Positions 1 to 11,639 of a stretch of DNA of 64,000 nt are shown here, one piece after another. How positions within the stretch are numbered: position 1 is the stretch's first letter; each line of letters starts with the position of its first letter. Origin of the DNA: Phoenix dactylifera (Eukaryota; Streptophyta; Magnoliopsida; Arecales; Arecaceae); assembly GCF_009389715.1 (NCBI RefSeq), contig NW_024067998.1, positions 62,001-126,000 on the forward strand, read 5' to 3'. The position numbers and the translations under genes were made by a program. Below the pieces are notes generated by a model, which did not search any database, was not told the DNA's origin, and was given only the letters and a program-made list of their open reading frames with translations.

Positions 1-499
1 TTATTGTAATTGAGATCTAATATGTCAATTCAATGAATTAGTTATTATGGATTAACCATTTTTCAAATTTTTTGTTTGAATGGGATCTAAAAATTACTCC
101 TTGATAAGTCCGAATGGAGGTATGATAAACCTCTTGGAGGTTAAGCAAATTATTACCTTTTTAGAATAATTGATTACTAATTTTGTGCTAGCAAAATAAT
201 TATTGTAATTAAAATTAAATATGTCACAATTGTAATAAAGAATTTAATGAATTATATATTACTAACAAAAAAAAAATCAAACACTTCTTTGGAATGTTAG
301 CAATATATCACCTAAATAAGCTCTCTATAATTACAATTAATAAAAAATCTTAAAAAGAATAATATATATATATTATTTGGTATCAAAATAAATCTATTTT
401 AGCACAATAGAAATCTATTATAGCACAAAATAAACCTATTCATTTAATAAATTTAAATCATAAAATTGCAAATACTACAAATCTACTAATATTAAATTT
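1..499. other. AT-rich non-coding DNA
   Basis: No gene is recognised here. The sequence is strongly AT-rich with short A and T runs. Read on the minus strand it continues downstream of the LTR-like segment at 500-1075, so it may be internal or flanking retrotransposon sequence. Open frames in this stretch have no recognisable domain. Confidence 0.4.
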
Positions 500-1075
500 G
501 AAATAAAAGTAAGAGAAAATAGCTTGATTGAAGGCAGGTCGAAGCGCGTAGACGCTATCCCAAAGAAGTGTTTGCCCCCACGTACGGATCTTCCGGCAAT
601 CCTCCTCAAAGATACGACGATCCAAAAGTTCTTCTTCGGTACGTCTCAGAAGAAACCAAAACGAATCCGATCGGACTTGCAGATCCAGCAAAGAACGAGA
701 TAAAAAGAATAAAATAAAATATGCTGAATAAAAGTGCAAAAATTAAAATTAGAAGTGGCTAAGAGGAGGAAGAACTTTTCTCTAGAATTTTTTTAGTATT
801 TTTCTCTATTTTTTCGTGTCCCAAATAGGAGGAAATAGGAGGCATTTATAGGATTCTTGGATATGTGTATTTTGAATTTTTTGCGGACACGTCTGCGGTC
901 ATTCCGCAGCCAGCGGGTGCCGGTACACGTCCACGATCCACGGACGCGGCCAGCCCACGAACATTTCGTGGACGCTCCAGCGGGCGCCACCCGCTGGCAG
1001 GCGCACGCGCACCCGAGACACGCGTCTCGGGCCGCGTGCGCCATTAATTTTTCCAATAGAAAGTATCCTTTCAAA
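500..1075 (-). mobile_element. LTR-like retrotransposon promoter segment
   Basis: Read on the minus strand, a GC-rich block (about 890-1045) is followed by a TATA-like sequence, TCCTATAAATGCC (complement of 841-853). A pyrimidine-rich leader comes next, then a stretch that can be read as protein. This order resembles the U3-R-U5 layout of plant LTR retrotransposons. I see no matching second LTR, primer-binding site or gag/pol in the window, so it may be a solo or truncated LTR. The ends were not resolved. The 93-codon minus-strand frame at 458-739 has no recognised domain and I do not treat it as a gene. Confidence 0.4.
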
Positions 1076-2091
1076 AGAAAGGATAGCATAAGTGATACAT
1101 GCAAATAGTAATTTTAGAGGAATAAATATGTAATAATCTATATTTTTGAGGAAATATATGCAATAGAAAATGCAAAACGTCTGATGGTGCATATTTATTT
1201 TGGTCTTGACCTTGATTAGAAAACTTCTTTTAATAACTATGGAATCGAATTAATTATCATATTTTTACGAAACTAAGAAAAGAAGCAGATTTAGAGGAGA
1301 GCAAGAACCACTCAGTACAAAATTGATAAATTATTCAGGTCACGTAGATGTTTGGGAGCACCTCTAGCGACTTGAACTTTCCAATCTTAGCATGAGCGTG
1401 ATGACTCTAGGAGTAAACAGCTCATTATTCAAGAATTGATATCATATTAAATGATATTCTATAGTTCACAACTAAATAAGAATCCTTCTAATCTAATTTT
1501 ATTTGCACATTTGTGATGCGTAAGAATATTTACTTTTTACATTTTTTTTTTTTTGGCTTGAGGCAAATTAACACAAATGCATGCTGCTAAGGATGGAACA
1601 AAATTAGTTGAATTTTAAAAAAAATGCAACAAAATGAAAAGAGTGGGCAAATGGCTTGGTTTCAAAACACAGTCGCATCTCTCCACCACTGATGTTCATG
1701 TATTGAAAAAAATTTCAAATGATCGATACAAGTAATTTCGATTGGTGATGTTTCCACAATTATTTTCAAAAAATAATTGGTCGGTACCTCCTCTTTGTAG
1801 AAGAGATCTTGGGTGTGACCCTGGTTGGTGGCAAACAAGTGATCATATTGCTAAAAAAAAAAAAACATAGAAATGTGTCTAGAGTAAATTGTTGGATCAT
1901 CATGCCTGACGGGAAGAGTAGCCTTGAAAAATGAGGTACCTTGGATCATTAACTTGGAGTTAAATGACAAGTCTATTTTTTTTATTATTATTAAAGTTGT
2001 AGTGAATAACCTAACCAACAAAAATTTTCCAATCCAAAGGCATAGAAGAAATAGATCTCACACCCAATTACCCCCTGTTGCCTTTATCCAA
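1076..2091. other. Intergenic, no gene seen
   Basis: AT-rich non-coding sequence with homopolymer runs. I see no coding exon, RNA gene or clear element ends. Confidence 0.4.
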
Positions 2092-2100
2092 TTACTATAA

Positions 2101-2638
<538 letters not shown>

Positions 2639-2647
2639 TTACTATAA

Positions 2648-5600
2648 AGCTTGTTAAGCGGGGAGTGAGGGAATGGTCCCAATAGATAACCCATGCAGCC
2701 AAAGAGAGTTCTTCAGCAAAAATATTAAGGCCACGTCGTTCACTAAGAGTCTAAGACCCATTAAAAATCATGCATATATTATAGAACTAATGCAGTCATA
2801 AAAATCTAAGGACATAATGCAGTCATAAGGACTTTCGGATCATGTTTCCCACTGCTTGCAATTCTTTCACATATATTCTTATTTTCATTTTATAAGCTTC
2901 AAAGTTGCCTCTTTTCCCGTTCATATATAGGGGAATCATGCTAAGAAAAATAACCTCAATCCTTTTTTCCTATAACAGCAACTTGAAATTGAAAATTGAA
3001 CTGAAAATTTTGAGAATAATGGAAGGTTGGAGATTCAACACACCTCATATATGGAGCATCTACAGAAACACTAGCGAGGATTTGCAGTGGTCTGTGAAGT
3101 CCTCAATGAGGCTGTTCCTCTATAATAGCAAAAGTGTGAGGAGGAAGAGGAAACTTCACCTGTTTTCATGGTGAGAATCTCACACCCTATCTTACCTTCT
3201 AGCTGCTCTTGTAGAAAAGAAACGGGAGTAGTAAGAGATAGCAATCACATCATTCACGTGAGCTCCCATGATTTCGAGTTGCCTTGGTACCGGATGCTTG
3301 CCACCCAAACAAGTTGAGCCAAATTTGTAAGGGTATTTTGATCCTAAAATGCCACTAATAGGCACATGAAAGGGTGTTAGTGAAAAATTTTAAACTAGAA
3401 CCAAGGGAACTCGGATAAAGTCATGAGTGTGGAAGAATAATTTTGTTACAACCTAGGTCCTAAACGTCTTATACATCTCATCATGTCTCTTTTTTTAATT
3501 TGGAACTATGCTACAACGATAGGTTCCATGTTGGACAACAAGACCTCATTTGCCTATGGACCCAATAAAACACAATACTCCTTATTGAGGACTTAATCCA
3601 AGGTACGATATCGATACAAATTTAGCTACAAATTTACTAACCTCCAAAATATGGTAAAATGTCCTATCTTTCAAGTCAAGGGATCATTTGCAAGCAGACC
3701 ACCATGTTCAAACTTATATCCTTGACAGTACTTTTTTGTATGGTGGATTGCCAATATTTACTGTTCGGTATTATAACATACTTGAGTGTTAGTGTGATGT
3801 ATCATCTTTGTGAAGAAGAAACTTCACGAAGTTATTGTCCACTTTAGCAGTCTTGTAAATCATACGTTTACCGATAATTATAAATATATTTCAAGTATTT
3901 AGATATATCTAATTCTCCTGTGGACTCCGTCCATGTAAATAAACCTTCTGGAGTACTCATGGACTTCTTGCTCTATGGCCGATATATGGCACATATCATA
4001 TACTGTTTGTGTAGTCATGGAAGAGGAAAAGCCAATGCATTAATCCATACAATGTTCCCAATTTAAATGCAAATGGCTTTTAAGGTGTATCCTATCTAGC
4101 ACTATTATTAGAGAAAATGGTCATCTCCAATACTATAGTATAGTACAGTAGTGTATCATATTATTATTTAGCATTACATAGTGCTAAATATCATTGTAAT
4201 CATATTATACATATAATACTATATAGTAATATAGTATTACATCATAATATTATAGTGTAATGTATACATTATATATTTTTATTATATTATTATATTATAT
4301 AATATACTGTTTTTTTACACAATAATGTGGTTATGAAGGGTGAAATTGTTCTATCTTATTAAAATCACTCTATCATCCACTAGTTCCCAAGTAACATCCA
4401 AATAAACGAATCTTGCCTTGTCATCATCCAAACACATGAAGAGATTAATTGCAATTACTACGAAATAACACCATATTTTTCCAAATAAAATTAAAATTTA
4501 TATCTGTTTATACCATGTAAATTAGTATTCTTTGGTATAACTTCTTATATCAAGAAACTCATACCCAACACAGAAAAGTTCTGATCTTACACGTGTGCAA
4601 TATTTCTTGGCTCTTGCTTTGCTCCTCCTTTAACATGGGCTCAACACTCGATCAACCAAAATAAAGTCCGGTGGAGATCCGAACCCTACGTATCCGACCC
4701 CACTACGTGGGCCCGGTCGGATCCCACCGACTCTTTTACGCCCCGCTGTGATTCTTCTTGCAGCCGACAATTTTCAAACGCTTCCGATATCCGCCAACTG
4801 TCAAATCCAACGGCCGATTTCCATTTCCAAATAATCCGTCTCTCGAGGAATGGAGCCGTCAAAAATACCGTTAAATTCCCAAGAAGCATCAGCCGTCAAA
4901 TATTACACCTGTCGCACGGCCAGGCTATCACGGAAAGCTCCACCGACTATATGAACACCTGTCGCTGGGCCTCCACGTCCCCTTTTCACCTTGTGCCCAT
5001 TTCCTCCGTCCCTCGCGCTCTCTCTGTGTCTCTCTCTCTGCCCCCCCAACTCCCTCTCTTCCCGATCAAAAAAAAAAAAAAGAAATAAAAGAAAATAATT
5101 GGATCTTTGTTCTATTTTTTCTGTAGATTGAATGGAATCCGATTACATTCTGTCCAGGTAAACTCACTGATTTTATCAGATTTATCGTTTCTAGATATCT
5201 TTTTTTTTTAGTGTAATTGTTTCTAGATATCACCTCCCATTTAGAAAATATTGGCTTGAAATATATTTTTGATTCCTTTATTCCTGTTTTAAATTGCATA
5301 TTTATTGAAAGTTTTAGCCTTTGATCTCTGGTTGTGATTGCGTTTTCACTGGAAAGCATTCCTTGCTTCATGTAAGTAGCCGAAGAAGATGTATATCTCC
5401 TTTATTTCATCGAGAAAACGAGTTTTTGATGGTCTGCTGCCTTGAATGTCATGCATGTATATTATGATTTATTTGTATCTTTTTGAATATAAATACTTGT
5501 GAAATTCATAGGAAAATTATTAAGTTGTGCAGATGGGGAGATGGAAATGTAGTCCTATGCGTTTATATTTTAATTATTTTGGATTAAATTTGGAGGCTGG

Positions 5601-6396
5601 ACTTCAAAATTCTAGCCTATGGATGTGCAAAGCCACTTCAAATTTTAACTCGCCGTTCTCTGTAGGAGAATTAACTGGATTCAGTTCCTCTTTTTATTCC
5701 AATCCAAGCCCATGAATGCTTTATGCCGTTTGCCTTCCGAATTCTGTTGTTTCTTTGAGGCCTCAATCGTGATCGTGATTTAATATGGTGTTGCTTTATA
5801 TTTTTTTTTATTTTTTATATAAAGTATGTGAATATGTGAGATTGTATCTCATATATATTTTTCTCATAACATAGATGGTCATTAAAACAAAGGATTTGAA
5901 AAAATTAAAATGCAACAGGATATGAACTTAGATACAATTGGTTGAGAAAAGAATTTATAACATCAAGATCTGCTAATTAAGTCAAGGCTAGGACATTAAA
6001 GTTTGAGTATGAACTGTATGTTCATTCCCTTCACAGTAACAGCAAGAACATGAACAAAAGAAGCAGAGGTGGGAAAGGGGTTAGAGTGACCACATACCAC
6101 CTTAGAAAACTTGTTAGTAGGGTTAGTTGTTAAGTGTTAGTTCTTTGATCCTAATGTATGAGGGGCTACCTCAATGGACTAATGGATCTATGATGTGTCT
6201 ACTAAAAGAAGAACTACAATGCAGAGAAGGATGGTTTCTTATCAATTTCCTCATTTGATAAGAATTTGCAGTGTTGAGTCTCCCTGTCAAAACACTTTTC
6301 TTCAAATAATCATTAGTATCCAGTAAGTTCTTGTTTATTAAATAAAAGGTATCCATAAATCTATGTTCTCCATACGGATACAACAAAACACTGTAT
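2648..6396. other. Intergenic, no confident gene; possible promoter near 5 kb
   Basis: No coding exon is recognised. 4130-4320 is very AT-rich with many short palindromes. 4980-5075 is a CT-rich stretch followed by an A run; it resembles a plant 5' UTR on the + strand and could be the leader of the gene whose coding part starts at 8424, but I cannot show splicing. Short open frames (for example 2905-3174 and 5527-5715) show no family features. Confidence 0.35.
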
Positions 6397-6549
6397 GGAA
6401 TCCGAACCTCGCAAACTTAGGTTCGGGAAACTTTAAAGATTTCAGGGGAAGGGAAGGTTTCCCCTCCCCCGAACCCCTCCCCTTCCTATCTTTTATAGGA
6501 TATTCTTACCCCCCTTCGGCCTACGGCCTCGTCCCCCTCAGGGGGAATA

Positions 6550-6593
6550 CTTACGCCTTACCATGGCGTTACTCTACCGCTGAGTTAAAAGGC
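6550..6593 (-). pseudogene. 5' half of plastid-type tRNA-Thr(GGU)
   Basis: The minus strand from 6593 reads GCCTTTTAACTCAGCGGTAG and continues through the anticodon arm with a GGT anticodon context (CCATGGTAAGG). This matches, from memory, the acceptor, D-arm and anticodon arm of plastid trnT-GGU, with one C missing in the 5' acceptor strand. Similarity stops just after the anticodon stem (GTAAG) and the T arm and 3' acceptor are absent, so it cannot give a tRNA. It is probably a nuclear copy of organelle DNA. The adjacent hairpin-forming sequence at 6500-6549 (CTTCGGCCTACGGCCTC) may be part of the same insertion. Confidence 0.55.
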
Positions 6594-6601
6594 TTATAGG
6601 A

Positions 6602-6812
6602 GGAAGAGTTATGATTTTGAGAAAGTTGCAAAGGGGGATGGATGCGCGCAAAGACCTTTTGGAGATGGTTCCTGTTTGGGGTAGTTTTACTCAGCTGGGA
6701 CTTCACCTGTGGTCTCAAAGGATGATCAGTCGGATAGCGAGTACCATTGGGAAGCCGTTATATATTTATCAACCTACGACAAGTAAATCAAGGCTCGCCT
6801 ATACTCTTTAAA
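6602..6812 (+). pseudogene. LINE ORF1 (DUF4283-like) fragment
   Basis: The frame from about 6611 encodes a 66-residue peptide with the segments LLEMVPVWGSF, LGLHLWSQRMISRIASTIGK and SRLAYTL, ending at a stop at 6811. The pattern of VPVW, then LHLW, then a SRIAS-IGKP-like segment, then SRLAY is that of the DUF4283 domain in ORF1 of plant L1-type LINEs. The fragment is much shorter than a full ORF1 and lacks the CCHC knuckle, so it is a relic. It directly abuts the tRNA-Thr fragment on its left. Confidence 0.55.
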
Positions 6813-7999
6813 AGACAAGCTTCAATAGTGCAGATATTTTGTCCATAACAGAACGTAGTCCCTCTTTAAAACATCTGTGCTAGGTTACCATTGAGGATTT
6901 TCTGCCATTTATTCTGACTGCAAACAAGTTTATACTGGCAAATGCAGTTTGTTTTTAGGAGTGTCAGCAAATATCTTGTTACCGTAACACTGTACTATGT
7001 AATCCATATCTTGATGCATGGTGTATTGCAACCATACAGCCCTTCAAGTCTTGTGTTTGGTTCCCCAAAAGAGTGCAGGAGATATGTCCTGGTCTATCAA
7101 AGAATCTAGGTATCTGCTCATTCTTAGGGATTTGATTTGATTGAATGTCCTGCTTGTGGTATATTGATATTGTTTGATTGTTTATGCTGACATTTGGAAG
7201 TAACTAATTACTGGTAGGGAATTGGTATGCCAGACAAGTAGGAAAATTTGGGCTCTCTGGGCTCTACTAATTAGGATTTAGCAACAGGTCCTGATACATA
7301 TTCAGTTTGTATTTATGCATGTGTGTGCTCCTTTATAAAGAACTCATGCATGTATGTGCATATTTGAAGTTTGTATAAGTCTATTCAATACAGTTTCATA
7401 CTGATACGTTCCTCAGAAATACAACAGACAAAAATAGAGATTAATCTTCTAGAATCTACAGTCATGTGCTTGGATTATGCATTAAAGCATAACATGAAAA
7501 CTTACAGAAGGGATTCAGCTTATAGAAGAAATAAAGTGGTTTTCTGTTTCCCATTTATGTTTTTCTAAGGTGGTGAATCATAGTCTGCAAATTTAACAAA
7601 ACGCAGATTTGACAAAGCTTTTAAATTTCATTGAATTTCATCCTTGGATCATTTTTTCTAAATTATTGTAGAAGAATCCAAAAGAATCCTGCAGGTATTA
7701 GCATTCGTGAGATTATCAATAATGACTGATAAATGATGCCTCAACCACGTTGAAGTATCCTTAAAACATACTTTTTGCAAAGTAGAGTGTATCTCAATCA
7801 TTAGAACATCAAAAAGTAAATCATCTTTGTGACTGAAATTTCCATAAGTGTGCAGGCTTAAGCACAGTTCTTGGTATCCAGTGAGTTCTTGAATAAGAAT
7901 TGCTCATACAATGGTAAAATTTATCTTCTGGTGTTTTTCAAATCTACTACTAATTTGTTCGCAGTTTCCACTCAAAAATAATTTTTTATCTTAATATAT
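6813..7999. other. Intergenic, no gene seen
   Basis: Ordinary AT-rich sequence with no recognised exon, RNA gene or element border. Confidence 0.4.
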
Positions 8000-8070
8000 T
8001 TAGTTTAGTTGGTTCGCATCCCTCTCCACATGGGAGAGGTTCAAGATTCAAATCTTGGTTGGCGGGATCC
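8000..8070 (+). repeat. tRNA-like (SINE head) segment
   Basis: The segment contains a Pol III A-box-like motif, TAGTTTAGTTGG, at about 8000-8012. A CCTCTC/GAGAGG stem follows, then a B-box-like motif GGTTCAAGATTCAAATC ending near 8053. Spacing is roughly that of a tRNA gene. There is no clean acceptor stem, so it is a tRNA-derived retroelement head rather than a functional tRNA. It lies directly upstream of the U6-like sequence. Confidence 0.5.
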
Positions 8071-8082
8071 CACTGCATTTCA

Positions 8083-8190
8083 TCTCTTCAGAGACATCTG
8101 ATAAAATTGGAACAATGCAGAGAAGATTAGCATGGCCCCTAAGAAAGGATGACATGCAAAAATCCAGGCGTCTCACCACATTTCTGAAAA
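8083..8190 (+). pseudogene. U6 snRNA-like retropseudogene
   Basis: The core at 8091-8165 matches U6 snRNA as I recall it: GACATCTGATAAAATTGGAA, then CAGAGAAGATTAGCATGGCC, then AAGGATGACATGCA. These include the ACAGAGA-box region, the AGCATGGCCCC block and the AGGATGACA block. The ACAGAGA box itself is altered (TGCAGAGA here), and the 5' stem-loop and 3' tail are diverged. No TATA box at the right distance, no canonical upstream element and no T-run terminator are visible, so a functional gene is unlikely. The 62-codon open frame across it is not a gene. Confidence 0.75.
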
Positions 8191-8215
8191 AAAGAAAGGA
8201 AGAAGGGAAGAGAGA

Positions 8216-8241
8216 GGGGGAGAGAGAGAGAGAGAGAGAAT
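8216..8241. repeat. (GA)n microsatellite
   Basis: A short GA-rich run lies just after the U6-like sequence. Confidence 0.8.
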
Positions 8242-8423
8242 GAGAAGGAGAGAGATTCTGATCTTGTCTTCCATTGTCCTGAGTTAAAAATAGTTTTGAT
8301 TATAATGGTGTCTTTCTTCATTTAACTACATTCTCTCTTCAGATTGTAACGTTTTCTCTTTGCTGCACAGAGATCCTCAGAACATAGTGGCATAGAAGGT
8401 CAGAGGTCTGTCAGAGACATCTT

Positions 8424-9583
8424 ATGGATCCTATTCATGGGGATTCAAGAAGCAAGCATACATACGATGAACAAAGGCATCCTGGTCTGGGAAACAAACC
8501 AGAAATAAAGAAAGTAACTCCTAGCTCATCTTCTGATGGGGAATCATTTGAAGAAGGTTTCTTCCAACTAGATGCAGCTGAACTCGACAAATCATTTCTG
8601 CAAATCACTGAGATTGCCAGTGATAAATTAGCCTCACAATCCAAGACTCAAAATGGCAAAGTTAATGATACCAATGATGTTGGGATGAGTGATAACTTGG
8701 ACATGTTTGGACGAAATCATTCTCCCCCACTTCAGGTGATGGGGAGGTCAGATGTCCCCGACCCAAATATAGTTCCATCTTCCATGTTCACAAGGACTAC
8801 GTCCTCAGCAATAGACGGGAGCGTGGTTTCAAATGAATCTTTGTTCAGCATCCAAATGGGGAATTCTAGCTTCTCTAGGGACCATGTTTTCTTGACAGGC
8901 AGGTCCAGAGATCTGACCAACTTCCCCATGGACCCGCCAAGTGCAGCAGAGGCAGCAAATGCTGCAGCCATGCAGGGTGTCTTGAGGGTAAATGCAGAGA
9001 AAGTTGGTGGTAAAGACAAGCATCCAGCTGGGGATATGCATCATTCTGCTAGCATATCTAACCTCTTCGACAGCAGAATGGCTAGTTTCCAATCTTTTAC
9101 ATTTGCAGAGTATGCTCTCTTCTGCCTTCTTTATAGACAAGATTTTCAATGACCATCTTGCTGCCTTTTGCTAGCAAAATTCACAAATTCAAAAGCAGAT
9201 AAAAACATAAGGGAAAGTAAATTAGGCTACAAATGTGGTAACATGATACTGATTTTTTAAGTTTGAAAGTTTGAAAGATAGGAAATGTGTCATTAGTGGA
9301 AGGATTATCATTGTGGTCAATGGTGTAATGTTTAAGTAAGTTTCCTATTCTTTCCTTTGGCAATAAAATAGTTAGTAGTGAATGTGGATGGATTTGGTTA
9401 TGAAACTCATTTTTTGGTGACTTCAGATTGACAGATGGAAGAAGTGGATCAGTTAAGGTAGGACCTGTGAACCAACCGCGGCACTGGGAGCAGGCACAGC
9501 AGCGTCCACCACAAACCAAGACCACAAAAGCAACTCCTGCTGCCAAGTGTTTTCCATGCTTTTCTTGTTCATTCTGTTCTTGA
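8424..9583 (+). CDS. Uncharacterised plant protein with C-terminal Cys-rich tail (2 exons)
   Basis: Two coding exons, 8424-9109 and 9427-9583, join through a GT-AG intron in frame and give 280 residues ending at TGA 9581-9583. The N-terminal two thirds is Ser/Asp-rich and low in hydrophobicity (SSSSDGESFEEGFFQLDAAE near residues 33-52). There is an Ala-rich stretch, SAAEAANAAAMQG. The C-terminal part has FQSFTFAELTDGRSGSVKV across the splice junction and ends in CFPCFSCSFCS. The order SF-F-L, SGSVKV, then a Cys-rich end matches a plant-only family of unknown function as I recall it (Arabidopsis At4g20190/At5g44660 type). The clustered Cys could be lipid-modified or bind metal; that is inference. 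There is no signal peptide or membrane helix. ATG 8424 is the first Met of the long frame. Upstream non-coding exons are possible. Confidence 0.7.
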
Positions 9584-11639
9584 GGGAGTGTGAGTACCCT
9601 AGCAACTCCTACGTTTCTTCCTCTAATTCCATTACGATCCCACAAATTGACGAGATGTCATGCAAAATGCCTTGCAGGTTTCTGATCAACAATATCGTGA
9701 GGGATACTCTGCCACTCACTAAGTAATGTTCTAAGAGCACATGTTTATCATCATCAATTGTTCCCCTCTCTCTCTCTCTCTGACAATGCATTGAATTTGA
9801 ATTAGGGAGATGAAGTTTCTGTGGTTTGGAGTCTGGACAGAAAAGTATACATGATTACAGAGGAACAGGAGAAGGCATGCATTTCTTTTAGTGGTTGAGA
9901 AGAACTGCATCCAATATAGTCTTGTTTTCAGTATTGTAATGCTAATGTTAGGCTCAGGTACTCATCTCTAGGGTCTAATGTTTTCTTTTCAGAGAAAGTT
10001 ACAGATTTAAGTCCTGCATTTGCTTTTGATATCATTACAACTTGAAAAGTACATTTGTTTCTGAGGACTAACATTGTCTGAGATAAAGCAAGGTAACAAA
10101 GCATTTGTTGGATCAATACCCCCGACTATCTTTCCTAATCTCATAGCACCTTCCACAATTTTATTAAGGTGACGTATCAATCATGTAAGATAGATCTAAA
10201 ACTCAGTGACGATTGCTTGAAGGAGATCCGCTAATGGAATTAGAAACTATCTAAGGTGGAAATTATTGAGTTCAACATGAAGCGACACCATTAGCGATGT
10301 TATCTAATTTTTCCAGGTATAACACTGCTACTGGTGATCCAGGCTGCAGTCAGAGGCACGTTGATAGATGAAGCAGGCTTGCTTGGCAGGTGCTATGCCT
10401 GGATGCCGCTGCAAAGGTGGTGGAGACCATTTCTCGGCAAATTGAATGCTGGACTCCAAACTGGCCTTAGTGGACTATCTGCAGGTTGTGCTCAAAAGTA
10501 TGCTCAAGAACTATGCCATAGAAATTTTTATTGTATATATATAGGGATAAACAAATGCAATTTGGTTGGCTTATAGTAGATAAAAGTAGCTTGGTGACTC
10601 CTTTTATAGAATTGATTGACCAAATCTCTTTGAACGAAACTTACCTTCCTAATAACCTACATTAGAGGTTCTTCTCACATGCATTAAGATTCCTTTCAGC
10701 ATCTTGTAAGAATTGGTGAAAATATTGATAATAGTTCCAGTAACTACCTTGAGATATCACTATATTACCAATGACCAATCGTTGCATGGAACAATTGAAT
10801 TGTTGAGGTGTTATCGTAGCACATCATACCAAAACAGCATGGATTATTCAAAATTCGTCACATTGTCATCAATACCTGGCTGCATCATGTGTATCTTTGT
10901 GAACAGTTCATTGACGTCACATGTGGATCATTTACACGCACGCGCAAATAAATCATTTTAATTGAAATAGTATAATTGCACAAAAATTTTATCTAACTCA
11001 TGCTCTAAATTTAAATGTCTGTTTTATGTAGACTCAATACGAATGAGGAAATTGCTGCTGATAATTTGTTTTTCACCACCTTATGAGGCTGTACAAACTC
11101 TCGAATATATTGCATGATCCTTGGATGCCAACCATTGAATCTGCATAACTTCTTTCCCATCTTCGAGTTGAAGAGTCTTAAGAAGTGCAGACAGTTTACC
11201 TTACAGGTTCCTGCAGTTTGTAGGAGGAATATGCGAGCGAGGTCATCCAATTTTTTTTGTGCTGCATGCTTGTTGATCCATATGCAAGTGCACATCACAG
11301 GCTGATTGAATTAGATTCACAGCCTCATTCGATGATCTCGCGAGTTCTTGCGAACTGCTGGAACCTCTGAGAGACAAACCTCATTAGTCAATGAATCTGC
11401 CTAAGCACCAAGATTTGCACAATTAAATTTCAGCCTGCTAGTGAACGACAGATGAGTGGCTATGCACCAAAGATTTGTCCGCTAGAAGCCCACCAATTCT
11501 ATTTATTCCAATATTAGATAACTCAAAACAAACAAACAAAAAACCCTAGATTTTAGGACCACTTCCTCCTATTCCTTCTTATGTGTTTCTTGCACCCGCT
11601 CTCTTTTTCATTCCCTCTACCTGCTTTCTTTCAGTAGAG
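9584..11639. other. 3' flank and intergenic; possible isolated exon-like block
   Basis: Mostly non-coding. A block at about 10318-10491 is flanked by AG and GT and is more GC-rich than its surroundings. It can be read in one frame with no stop for about 58 codons, but I recognise no family and see no partner exons. Short CT repeats occur at 9768-9781. Other open frames look like chance. Confidence 0.3.

Noticed and set aside
458-1192. Several open frames of 60-103 codons on both strands
   Set aside because: They overlap a GC-rich and AT-rich LTR-like segment, share no domain features and conflict with each other.
8083-8190. Functional U6 snRNA gene
   Set aside because: The ends are diverged, and no TATA box or upstream element sits at the needed distance. 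The ATCCCACTGCA near 8067-8077 is too close to the RNA start to be the plant upstream element.
8139-8321. Minus-strand Ser/Leu-rich frame
   Set aside because: Created by the GA repeat.
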